Assembly (NCBI GenBank): GCA_020025095.1
Contig: JAHHSS010000035.1
Coordinates: 1 to 14,257, forward strand
Length of the DNA stretch: 14,257 nucleotides
Direction: 5' to 3'
Source of the DNA: Peptostreptococcus sp.
GTDB lineage: Bacteria > Bacillota > Clostridia > Peptostreptococcales > Peptostreptococcaceae
In this document: positions 1-5,897 of the stretch, one piece after another
Position numbering within the stretch: the stretch's first letter is position 1
Layout: every line of letters begins with the position of its first letter
The notes under the pieces: model-generated
The model's input: the letters and a program-made list of their open reading frames with translations, nothing else
What the model was told of the DNA's origin: nothing
Database searches by the model: none
Program-made: the position numbers and the translations under genes

Positions 1-164
1 TTTATATATGATATAATTTATTCAGATATGAAAGTTGCCTATGTGGAAAAATGAAAAGTCTTCTTTCTAGAATGAAAATGAAAGTATATAAATTTCACTT
101 TAAACTTTAAAAATAAATAGAAAGTTGCAAGCAATCAAAAGAAATATGCATTATGATTAAGTGA

Positions 165-193
165 TTGACATTTAATACCTTAGGTTGTATATT
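165..193 (+). promoter_or_regulatory. Sigma-A-type promoter of the hydrolase/glycosyltransferase operon
   Basis: A perfect -35 box TTGACA (165-170) is followed after exactly 17 bp by a -10 box TATATT (188-193, 5 of 6 consensus). Transcription would begin near base 200, giving a leader of about 45 nt before the first gene. The rest of bases 1-246 is A+T rich and holds no gene I can support; a 9-bp direct repeat GAAAGTTGC occurs at 30-38 and 120-128, with no assigned role. Confidence 0.7.
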
Positions 194-246
194 AGTTGAT
201 AGATAATAATCTTATCAAAAGTACTAATTTACTCTAGGAGGAAGAA

Positions 247-987
247 ATGAAAATAGAAACTTTTGGTAATTCGGATAAGCCAGTTGCCCTGTTGGTGCAT
301 AGTATTTTTTATCCGGGTGTTACCAGTTATAAAAAAATTTTACCATTATTGATGGATAAATATTATGTAGTAATTCCTAATCTAAATGGTTTGACATATC
401 CACATACTGATTTTGTATCAACAAGAATGCAGGCCGATGAAATAATTAAGTGGTTGAAAACAAATAATATAAAAGAAATAGCATTTCTTTTAGGATCATC
501 TTATGGTTCTTCAGTTGCTTTTGAGATATTAAAGGAGCAGTGGTTGAAAATAGATAGGGCGGCATTAGATTCGCCTGCTTTAAAAAGCAGCAAGCTTCAT
601 GGTTTCTTATTTTATTGTGAGTTAAAAAAGATGGTTAAAAAAATGAAGAAGATGGGAATGAATGCATTTAAGAATTCTGAGAAATATAGGTACTTAAGCA
701 GTAAAGAAGAAGAATATTGTTTGAAGGTGTATCAAGGAATGGATAAAAAATCTTTAAAAGATATTTCGTATTCATGTTATGATTACACCTTGCCATCGCA
801 GTTGTATAGAAAGGGAACAAAGGTAAGATTTTTGTTTGGAGAAAAGGATAAGGCAAAGATAAATCTTCCTGAAGTTAGAAATCTTAAGTCTGGAGAAATA
901 AGAATAGTAGAAGGTATGAGTCATATGCAGCTAATGTTTGAAGACCCAGTTGAATTTTTGCAAGAGTGTGGTCTTGATATAGTGTAG
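247..987 (+). CDS. Alpha/beta hydrolase, function unknown
   Basis: A 246-residue alpha/beta-hydrolase fold protein. The nucleophile elbow is GSSYG (residues 83-87, putative catalytic Ser85) after a hydrophobic strand (AFLL). Asp201 in FGEKDKA and His226 in GMSHMQ sit where the acid and the general base of the triad are expected. The oxyanion-side motif near the N-terminus is LLVHSI (15-20), instead of the commoner HG. There is no signal peptide, so it should be cytoplasmic. Residues 115-180 form a Lys-rich helical lid, typical of the family's variable cap. The start is fixed by AGGAGG at 236-241, five bases before the ATG. It is the first gene of a tightly spaced operon with two sugar/nucleotide transferases and a kinase, so it may hydrolyse an ester or thioester in that pathway. 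Substrate cannot be predicted from sequence. Confidence 0.85.
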   Translation: MKIETFGNSDKPVALLVHSIFYPGVTSYKKILPLLMDKYYVVIPNLNGLTYPHTDFVSTRMQADEIIKWLKTNNIKEIAFLLGSSYGSSVAFEILKEQWLKIDRAALDSPALKSSKLHGFLFYCELKKMVKKMKKMGMNAFKNSEKYRYLSSKEEEYCLKVYQGMDKKSLKDISYSCYDYTLPSQLYRKGTKVRFLFGEKDKAKINLPEVRNLKSGEIRIVEGMSHMQLMFEDPVEFLQECGLDIV

Positions 988-1022
988 ACTCTAAATTTAT
1001 TTATTTTAGGAGGCTGAATCAT

Positions 1023-1364
1023 ATGAAAAAATTATTGTTAGGAGCAATATTAGGTGCTGCTGCAGGAGCAGTTGGATACAAGTTTTATAAGGAAAATGAG
1101 GACGATATAAAAGATTTTTTTGATGAAAGTTTATCTGAAAAAGAGGATATAGATATAACAGATATAAATCTAGAAGATCTTGAAGAACTAAGAGATTGTA
1201 TTGATGAAATGATTGATGCCAAGTTAAATAATGAAATTTATTATGATGATGCTTGTTCTCATCAAGATGAATCCTCTTTTGAAGATAGTGATTTTGATGA
1301 AAATGAAAAAAATGATGATTATATCTGTATAGTACAAAATTCTGGTGAAAAAGAAGAGAAATAG
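1023..1364 (+). CDS. Small acidic YtxH-like membrane-anchored protein
   Basis: A 113-residue protein. Residues 4-18 are a short Gly/Ala-rich hydrophobic helix (LGAILGAAAGAVG) of the kind that opens YtxH-family proteins. The rest is a very acidic, probably largely disordered tail (residues 24-113, dominated by Asp and Glu), with Cys59, Cys78 and Cys102 the only cysteines. The helix has a glycine-zipper look and could anchor the protein in the membrane with the acidic tail in the cytosol; this is inference. AGGAGG at 1008-1013 supports the ATG at 1023. It starts 35 bp after the hydrolase gene and its stop overlaps the ribosome binding site of the next gene, so it is almost certainly cotranscribed. 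YtxH proteins are poorly characterised, and low-complexity similarity makes the family call tentative. Confidence 0.7.
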   Translation: MKKLLLGAILGAAAGAVGYKFYKENEDDIKDFFDESLSEKEDIDITDINLEDLEELRDCIDEMIDAKLNNEIYYDDACSHQDESSFEDSDFDENEKNDDYICIVQNSGEKEEK

Positions 1365-1375
1365 AGGAGGAGAAT

Positions 1376-2035
1376 TTGAAAAAGGGCTTAATAATATTTA
1401 CGAGATTGCCAATTCCTGGATTCACAAAGACTAGACTAGAAAAATGTCTTAGTAAAGAACAATGTGCACAACTCCATAAAAATATGCTAAAAGACCTTAA
1501 TGAAACCTCAAAAAAAATAGATGCAGATATATTCATTTCTTATACACCAAATGGTGATGCAGAAATTTTATCTGAAATATTTACAGTAAAAAATAAAAAA
1601 TTCTCTCAAAGAGGGGAAGATATATGGTTTAGAATGTACGACTCTATGAACTATGTTTTTAACATGGGATACGATAGAGTCGTTCTTATAGGTGCAGATA
1701 TCCCTGAAATGTCTTACAAGCATATTAATAGTTCATTTCAGGTTTTAGATAAAGTGGATTTAGTACTTACGCCAACAGAAGATGATGGTTATTGTCTTAT
1801 TGGAAGTAATATGTCTATAAAAGGGATTTTTGAAATGCAAGGATTGCCTGTTGATAGAAGTGTAATAGAAAATACACTTAATTTAGCAGAAAATCTTGGT
1901 TTAACTGTGCATAAAAACGAAAAATTACTTGATTTAGATGAAAGTAGAGATTTAAAAGAAATTACTAGTTCATCTAAATATAATAAAATGAGTTTTGAAA
2001 ATACTAGAAAGTATTTAGAAGAAAGGGGATATTGA
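1376..2035 (+). CDS. TIGR04282/DUF2064-type nucleotidyl/glycosyltransferase
   Basis: A 219-residue protein of the DUF2064 family (TIGR04282), a GT-A-like fold related to CofC and MobA nucleotidyltransferases. Diagnostic motifs are IIFTRLPIPGFTKTRL (6-21), in which the KTRL loop binds the nucleotide; VVLIGADIPEM (102-112), the metal-binding Asp segment; and LTPTEDDGYCLIG (131-143), matching the family's PAxDGGYxLIG. The start codon is TTG at 1376, chosen because GGAGG at 1366-1370 lies five bases upstream and the N-terminal strand would be lost with any later start. The gene begins 11 bp after the YtxH-like gene. The family is annotated as an arsenosugar-biosynthesis glycosyltransferase from its genomic company, but its reaction has not been established as far as I know. 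The partner TIGR04283 enzyme is two genes downstream, which strongly suggests a shared pathway. Confidence 0.87.
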   Translation: MKKGLIIFTRLPIPGFTKTRLEKCLSKEQCAQLHKNMLKDLNETSKKIDADIFISYTPNGDAEILSEIFTVKNKKFSQRGEDIWFRMYDSMNYVFNMGYDRVVLIGADIPEMSYKHINSSFQVLDKVDLVLTPTEDDGYCLIGSNMSIKGIFEMQGLPVDRSVIENTLNLAENLGLTVHKNEKLLDLDESRDLKEITSSSKYNKMSFENTRKYLEERGY

Positions 2036-2042
2036 TAAGAGC

Positions 2043-3119
2043 ATGGTTAATTTAAAAATAGTTGAAAATGCTGTTAACAATGATATCTTTATTATGAGAT
2101 ATATTCAGGGGAAATGCTATCCTTTAAATTTTTGCCACTATAAAATAGATGTTAGTGAGTTAGCAAATGGAGAATATAATTATAATTATAAACTTGATTT
2201 GAAAATAAAATACGATGATAAATTGATATGTGAATCTGCTGTTTTGAGAATAAACTATGGAAGCCAAATGCATCTAAAAAATCAAATAGAATATGAGTAT
2301 AGGGCTTTAGAGTATCTAAAAAATACTGGCCTTACACCAATTCCGATTTTTTTAGACTGCTCTAAAGAATTGTTGGAAAAAGAATTTTTAGTAATGGATT
2401 TCATAAAAGGAAGAAGTTTTGAATATGAAAAGGATTTAGCTTATGGAGCTATTTGTCTAGCTCAAATACACAAGTATAAATCTGATTATAAGTGTGATTT
2501 TATAGAACCTGAAAATCCTTTTGCAGCAATTATAGATGAATGTAAAGATATGTATAGTAAATACGAGGCTAGTAGATTTTTTGACTCTAATATTGATAAG
2601 AGAATAAAAGTAATTTTTAATAGTGCAAAGGTTAAATTAGAGGAAAGTGTTTCCTTTGAAAAGGCTGAGTTAACTCTTATAAATACAGAATTAAATTCTT
2701 CTAACTTTATTATTAATGATAAAAAATGCTATCTTTTGGATTGGGAAAAACCAATTATAGGTGAAAAAGAACAAGATTTGGGACATTTTTTGGCTCCAAC
2801 AACTACTTTCTGGAAAACAAATGTAATTTTATCTAAAAAAGAGATAGATAATTTTATAAATGTTTATTATAATATATACTATAATGAAGGCGATAATATT
2901 ACATATGAGTTTAAATCAGATAATTTTTACTTAAAATTTAAAGAGAAAGTATATAAATATATTATTTTTAATTGTTTAAGAGGTCTTACTTGGTGTGCTA
3001 TGGCTTGGGTAGAGTACAATGATTCTGAGAAAAGTTTAATAAATGAATTTACATTCAACAAACTGAGAGAGTATTTAAAACCGGATTTTATAGATAATAT
3101 AATAGAGAATTTTATATAA
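2043..3119 (+). CDS. Phosphotransferase of the APH/choline kinase fold, atypical active site
   Basis: A 358-residue protein of the aminoglycoside-phosphotransferase-like kinase superfamily. The N-lobe has AVLRI (66-70) and Glu84/Glu86 in a helix that could hold the conserved Glu; LVMDFIKGRSF (116-126) is the hinge. The Brenner-box equivalent is LINTELNSSNFI (212-223). Against the family's HGDLHPGN, the His is Asn214 and the catalytic Asp is Glu216, while the metal-binding Asn221 is kept. The DFG-equivalent is LLDWEKPIIG (231-240) with Asp233, followed by QDLGHFL. The protein thus keeps the metal-binding residues but changes the catalytic base, so it is either a subfamily with a modified mechanism or a non-catalytic paralogue. 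It starts 7 bp after the preceding stop with only a weak ribosome binding site, suggesting translational coupling. Its place between two glycosyltransferases argues for phosphorylating or binding a sugar or sugar-lipid, not for antibiotic resistance. Confidence 0.78.
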   Translation: MVNLKIVENAVNNDIFIMRYIQGKCYPLNFCHYKIDVSELANGEYNYNYKLDLKIKYDDKLICESAVLRINYGSQMHLKNQIEYEYRALEYLKNTGLTPIPIFLDCSKELLEKEFLVMDFIKGRSFEYEKDLAYGAICLAQIHKYKSDYKCDFIEPENPFAAIIDECKDMYSKYEASRFFDSNIDKRIKVIFNSAKVKLEESVSFEKAELTLINTELNSSNFIINDKKCYLLDWEKPIIGEKEQDLGHFLAPTTTFWKTNVILSKKEIDNFINVYYNIYYNEGDNITYEFKSDNFYLKFKEKVYKYIIFNCLRGLTWCAMAWVEYNDSEKSLINEFTFNKLREYLKPDFIDNIIENFI

Positions 3120-3130
3120 AAAGATTTTTT

Positions 3131-3191
3131 GTGTGAGTTGCGCTTATTTCAATATTACATTTCTCACATGGTCGAAATTAGCAACTCACAC
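3131..3191. repeat. Long intergenic inverted repeat within the operon
   Basis: GTGTGAGTTGC at 3131-3141 is perfectly complementary to GCAACTCACAC at 3181-3191 (11 bp). After a small internal loop the helix continues with ATTTC (3146-3150) against GAAAT (3174-3178). The 5' arm can pair instead with CTCACA at 3163-3168, giving a smaller competing hairpin. No T-run follows on either strand, so it is not a standard terminator. It fills most of the 97-bp gap between the kinase and the second glycosyltransferase, and could act as an RNA processing or stability element, an operator, or a repeat-family member. Confidence 0.75.
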
Positions 3192-3216
3192 TTAAAATAT
3201 ATTTGGAGAAATAGAA

Positions 3217-3942
3217 ATGAAAAAAAAAATTTCAATAATAGTACCTATTTATAAAGAGTTTGAAAATGTAAAAAAGTTATTGGATAATTTAATGCGTGTA
3301 GATAATATATATGAGCTTATTTTTGTTGACTCATCAAAGGATGAAAAATCACAAAAATATATAGAAAAAATGTCAAAACGTATCAATGTAAAATATATAG
3401 CCTCTGAAAAAGGTAGATCAGTTCAAATGAACAAAGGGTATAAAGAATCTAGCGGTGAACTAGTATTATTTCTTCATTGTGATAGTATCGTAGAAAAAGA
3501 TTTAATAAAAAAAATATCTGAAGCTGAAGATAGAGGTATATATTTTGGATGTTTATCAATATATTTTGATGACAATAGTTGGCTTATGAAGATATGCGGA
3601 TATCAATCAAGGAAAAGAGCTATCAAAAGAAAAATAGCTTTTGGAGATCAAGGTATGTTTTTTACAAGAGAAATGTTCGATGCTTTAGGAGGTTTTAAAG
3701 AAATTCCTATAATGGAGGACTACGATATATCTATTAGAGCTAATAAAATTAAAACTTTGGTTCAAATTGATTCTAAAATAATAACGTCATCGAGAAAATT
3801 TTTTTCTGGAAGAGGTTTTTTGAATAAGGGTATTTTTCGTTGTATAGGTGTTTTGCTAACGATGTATGAAATGCAAATTTTACAGAAACAGTTTAGAAAT
3901 GGAGTTTCACCTAATGAGCTAGTAAAGAAGTATTACAAATAG
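3217..3942 (+). CDS. TIGR04283-type family 2 glycosyltransferase
   Basis: A 241-residue GT-A glycosyltransferase. Motifs in order are the opening strand SIIVPIYKEFENV (6-18), FVDSS (36-40), the family-specific GRSVQMNKGY (66-75), the DXD-like HCDS (87-90) after a hydrophobic strand, FGDQGMFF (142-149), and GGFKEIPIMEDYD (158-170), whose Glu-Asp pair is the probable acceptor and catalytic-base site. This set is that of TIGR04283, annotated as arsenosugar biosynthesis glycosyltransferase. The C-terminal helix carries hydrophobic stretches (IGVLLTMYEM) that may touch the membrane, but there is no clear transmembrane anchor. The ATG at 3217 follows a TTTGGAGAAA ribosome binding site. It is separated from the kinase by a 97-bp gap with the inverted repeat, but otherwise continues the operon. 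Donor and acceptor sugars are unknown; no arsenic gene is present nearby. Confidence 0.88.
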   Translation: MKKKISIIVPIYKEFENVKKLLDNLMRVDNIYELIFVDSSKDEKSQKYIEKMSKRINVKYIASEKGRSVQMNKGYKESSGELVLFLHCDSIVEKDLIKKISEAEDRGIYFGCLSIYFDDNSWLMKICGYQSRKRAIKRKIAFGDQGMFFTREMFDALGGFKEIPIMEDYDISIRANKIKTLVQIDSKIITSSRKFFSGRGFLNKGIFRCIGVLLTMYEMQILQKQFRNGVSPNELVKKYYK

Positions 3943-4003
3943 GACATAAAAAGTCAGAAGATTTAAAACTATCTGATTTGTAAGATTGGAAAGGAGAAAA
4001 ACT

Positions 4004-4474
4004 ATGGGAGTAAAAGAAGTGAAAAAATATTTTGAGGAGATAGGTGCAGATAAAAAGGTGATAGAATTCGAAGTAAGTAGTGCGACAGTTGAACTTGCAG
4101 CAAGAGCACTTGGAACGGAAGAAGCTAGAATAGCTAAGACACTAGGCTTTATAGGAAAAGAAGGACCAATATTAATAGTCGCTTCTGGAGATGCCAAAAT
4201 AGATAATAAAAAATTCAAGAAAGAGTTTTTATCTAAGGCAAAGATGATACCATTTGAGGAAGCAGAAGAAATAGTTGGTCATAAAGTAGGAGGGATATGC
4301 CCTTTTGGCATAAATGCAAACGTAAAGGTGTACCTTGATGAAACTTTAAAACGATTTGATAGCTTTTTTCCCGCTGCAGGAAGTAGCAATTCCGCTGTAG
4401 AATTTAACTGTCAAGAACTTGAAAAATATGCTCAAAATTTTGTTACTTGGGTAGATGTTTGTAAATTAATTTAA
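4004..4474 (+). CDS. ybaK: YbaK/EbsC-type Cys-tRNA(Pro) deacylase
   Basis: A 156-residue single-domain protein of the YbaK/ProX editing family, which hydrolyses Cys-tRNA(Pro) or related mischarged tRNAs in the cytoplasm and so protects translation fidelity. Seen here are the conserved lysine in RIAKTLGF (Lys45), the strand ILIVASGDAKID (56-67) with the GD pair, the loop VGHKVGGICPFG (91-102) with its glycine-rich binding site, and a late AAGSSNSAVEF segment. Length is normal for the family. I take ATG 4004 as the start because AAGGAG (3991-3996) stands seven bases before it; an in-frame TTG at 3986 lies upstream of that site. An 8-bp hairpin (3951-3958 with 3972-3979) lies in the short gap from the glycosyltransferase gene. 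It may simply be the tail gene of the operon, with a housekeeping role unrelated to the transferases. Confidence 0.92.
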   Translation: MGVKEVKKYFEEIGADKKVIEFEVSSATVELAARALGTEEARIAKTLGFIGKEGPILIVASGDAKIDNKKFKKEFLSKAKMIPFEEAEEIVGHKVGGICPFGINANVKVYLDETLKRFDSFFPAAGSSNSAVEFNCQELEKYAQNFVTWVDVCKLI

Positions 4475-4756
4475 ATGTTTAAAATAAATAATGCATGAAG
4501 AGGATGTAGTGTGTAAGACATATTTTCAAGTAACTGTCGCAAACGTGTTTAGTAATAATAAACAAATAAAAAATTTATAAAAACTTAAGTTCATTGATAC
4601 TAAATTTTATAATCATATTATTAAATAATCAAATTATATGTAAACGTTATATAGCTTGAAAATAAGAGCTTATAGCGATGAAAAACATTGATAACAAAAA
4701 AAGAAGAAAAATAAGGTTAAAAACTTAACGAAAAAAATGATAAATTTCAAAAGCAA
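4475..4756. other. Gene-free A+T-rich stretch with a strong hairpin; possible small RNA
   Basis: No credible coding region lies on either strand. A 12-bp hairpin with one bulged base spans 4645-4677: CGTTATA pairs with TATAGCG, and AGCTT with GAGCT, around the loop GAAAATAA. A TATAAT at 4608-4613 is preceded by only a poor -35 (TTAAGT, 4585-4590). Transcription from there to the terminator at 4757-4783 would yield an RNA of roughly 165 nt. An imperfect dyad GTTAA-N4-TTAAC at 4716-4729 resembles the core of a Rex operator. The stretch could equally be the operon's 3' untranslated region. Confidence 0.35.
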
Positions 4757-4783
4757 AAAGGCTATTGTAAATAGCCTTTCTTT
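4757..4783 (+). terminator. Intrinsic terminator of the upstream operon
   Basis: AAAGGCTAT (4757-4765) pairs perfectly with ATAGCCTTT (4771-4779) around a 5-nt loop, followed by CTTTTAT. It is the first terminator-like structure after the YbaK gene, about 280 bp downstream of its stop. Confidence 0.75.
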
Positions 4784-4793
4784 TATGTATAAT
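4765..4793 (+). promoter_or_regulatory. Promoter of the YitT-family gene, overlapping the terminator
   Basis: A consensus -10 TATAAT at 4788-4793 is spaced 17 bp from TTGTAA at 4765-4770 (4 of 6 matches to TTGACA). The -35 box falls in the loop and stem of the preceding terminator. The start site would be near 4800, just before two palindromes. Confidence 0.55.
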
Positions 4794-4802
4794 ATGTTCA
4801 TA

Positions 4803-4835
4803 GTTAAGCTTAACAAGAAGAGAAAGTAGCTACTT
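4803..4835. promoter_or_regulatory. Two perfect 12-bp palindromes, candidate operator
   Basis: GTTAAGCTTAAC (4803-4814) and AAGTAGCTACTT (4824-4835) are both perfect palindromes, nine bases apart, directly downstream of the predicted start of transcription and upstream of the YitT-family gene. Their position suits a repressor binding site. As RNA they would form only loopless structures, so a DNA role is more likely. The regulator is unknown. Confidence 0.4.
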
Positions 4836-4887
4836 CCGATGTTCAAAGTAATTAATAATTGCAGAAGAGAAAAGGAAGGTTATATTT

Positions 4888-5529
4888 ATGGACAAACGGT
4901 GTATATTTAAAAGACTGTGTATAGTTACAATAGGGACTTTTATATTATCGTTTGGTATATACAATTTTTATTATCAAAACGGAATAACAGAAGGCGGGGT
5001 ATTAGGTATACTCCTTATACTTAAAAATATATTTGGTGTGGAGATGTCTATATCTAATATATTAATAGATGGGATACTGATATTAATAGGCTTTAAGGTT
5101 TTAGGAAAAGAATTTTTTGGCTATACCTTATATGCATCATTTGCATTTTCTATAATATACGGAATACTTGAAAAGATAGGTTTTTTAATAACAGTAAATA
5201 ATGATTTGCTGGCGGCTATTCTTGGAGGAGCATCAGTTGGTATAGGATGTGCTATAATTATGAATGAAGGTGGGGCATCTGGTGGAGAAGATGCTTTGGC
5301 CATAGTGTTATCTAAACTCTTGAGATTTAGGATAGGGATAATATATTTAATAAGTGATGTATCAGTTCTATTACTATCACTAACGTATTTACCAGTAAAA
5401 TCGATAATCTACTCAATAGTAGCAGTAATAGTCAGTGGACAGGTAATAGATTTACTATACAAAGAAAAGAAGATTATTAAAGTACCTATTGCAGGGACAA
5501 TAAAGGAAAATAAAATTCCCACTGCGTAA
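4888..5529 (+). CDS. YitT family membrane protein, short form without DUF2179
   Basis: A 213-residue polytopic membrane protein of the YitT (DUF161) family. The conserved signatures NGITEGGVLG (31-40) and NEGGASGGEDAL (126-137) are both present. Hydrophobic segments lie at about 12-28, 53-71, 76-98, 107-126, 148-168 and 170-190, giving five or six membrane passes. Usual YitT proteins are around 280-290 residues and end in a soluble DUF2179 domain; here the protein stops after a short polar tail (KEKKIIKVPIAG onward), so that domain is missing. No remnant of it is visible in the following 90 bp, so this looks like a natural short form and not a recent frameshift. The ATG follows AAAGGAAGG at 4871-4879. 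The gene appears monocistronic, with its own promoter and terminator. Transported substrate is unknown for the family. Confidence 0.9.
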   Translation: MDKRCIFKRLCIVTIGTFILSFGIYNFYYQNGITEGGVLGILLILKNIFGVEMSISNILIDGILILIGFKVLGKEFFGYTLYASFAFSIIYGILEKIGFLITVNNDLLAAILGGASVGIGCAIIMNEGGASGGEDALAIVLSKLLRFRIGIIYLISDVSVLLLSLTYLPVKSIIYSIVAVIVSGQVIDLLYKEKKIIKVPIAGTIKENKIPTA

Positions 5530-5549
5530 TATGTAGTTAATTAGTATAT

Positions 5550-5582
5550 ATTAATCAAAAATAGTATATATTTTTGACTAAT
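5550..5582. repeat. A+T-rich hairpin after the YitT-family gene
   Basis: Bases 5550-5563 pair with 5569-5582 (13 bp and one A-C mismatch) around a 5-nt loop. It begins 20 bp after the stop codon. It lacks a G+C-rich core, so it may be an mRNA end-protecting structure; the stronger terminator follows at 5621. Confidence 0.5.
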
Positions 5583-5620
5583 TAGACTCACTTTTTATAT
5601 AAAATCACATAAAAATTTTC

Positions 5621-5661
5621 AACGAAGGTATATTTCCATTAGAAGTAAACCTTCGTTTTTT
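5621..5661 (+). terminator. Intrinsic terminator of the YitT-family gene
   Basis: AACGAAGGT (5621-5629) pairs perfectly with ACCTTCGTT (5649-5657) around a 19-nt loop, and the stem runs directly into a six-T tract (5656-5661). Confidence 0.75.
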
Positions 5662-5761
5662 AAAGTTAAAATTAAAAAAACTTAAGCAAATAACGGAATA
5701 ATTTAAATTGAAACATAAAAGCTTAAAAGAAAATGAAATAGTAAAAATAGACCAGTATGTA

Positions 5762-5790
5762 TTGCATTATTTAATTAAATAGTATACAAT
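5762..5790 (+). promoter_or_regulatory. Promoter of the GAPDH gene
   Basis: TTGCAT (5762-5767) and TACAAT (5785-5790) are spaced by 17 bp, predicting a start near 5797 and a leader of about 100 nt. An inverted repeat TATGTAA (5794-5800) / TTACATA (5813-5819) with a 12-bp spacer covers the predicted start and is a candidate operator. Nothing else was recognised in the 368-bp gap from the YitT-family gene apart from the hairpins listed. Confidence 0.55.
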
Positions 5791-5897
5791 AATTATGTAA
5801 GAAAACAATATATTACATACTAATAACTCATTATCTAGGATTGAAAGATATTTGAGTAGAAATAAATTAAATAATATATACTATACGGAGGATTTTG

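Noticed and set aside
1006..1536. Long open frame on the minus strand across the YtxH-like and DUF2064 genes
   Set aside because: It is antisense to two well-supported genes, has low-complexity His/Leu/Phe-rich content and no ribosome binding site.
2043..3119. Aminoglycoside resistance gene
   Set aside because: Only the fold is shared; the catalytic loop differs and the gene is embedded between glycosyltransferases, not in a resistance context.
1376..3942. Arsenosugar biosynthesis or arsenic resistance cluster
   Set aside because: The family names suggest it, but no ArsM, ArsS, ArsR or other arsenic gene is present in the window.
3951..3979. Hairpin as a terminator between the glycosyltransferase and YbaK genes
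   Set aside because: The stem is weak (8 bp with one G-T pair, 13-nt loop) and is not followed by a T-run.
3986..4003. Upstream in-frame TTG as start of the YbaK-type gene
   Set aside because: The AAGGAG ribosome binding site lies inside that extension and is correctly spaced for ATG 4004.
4678..4728. Sixteen-codon basic open frame starting ATGAAAAACATT
   Set aside because: No ribosome binding site, and Lys/Arg-rich composition is expected from the A-rich DNA.
5895..5897. TTG one codon before the GAPDH start
   Set aside because: ATG 5898 is well spaced from GGAGG and gives the usual MKTKVGLNGFG opening.
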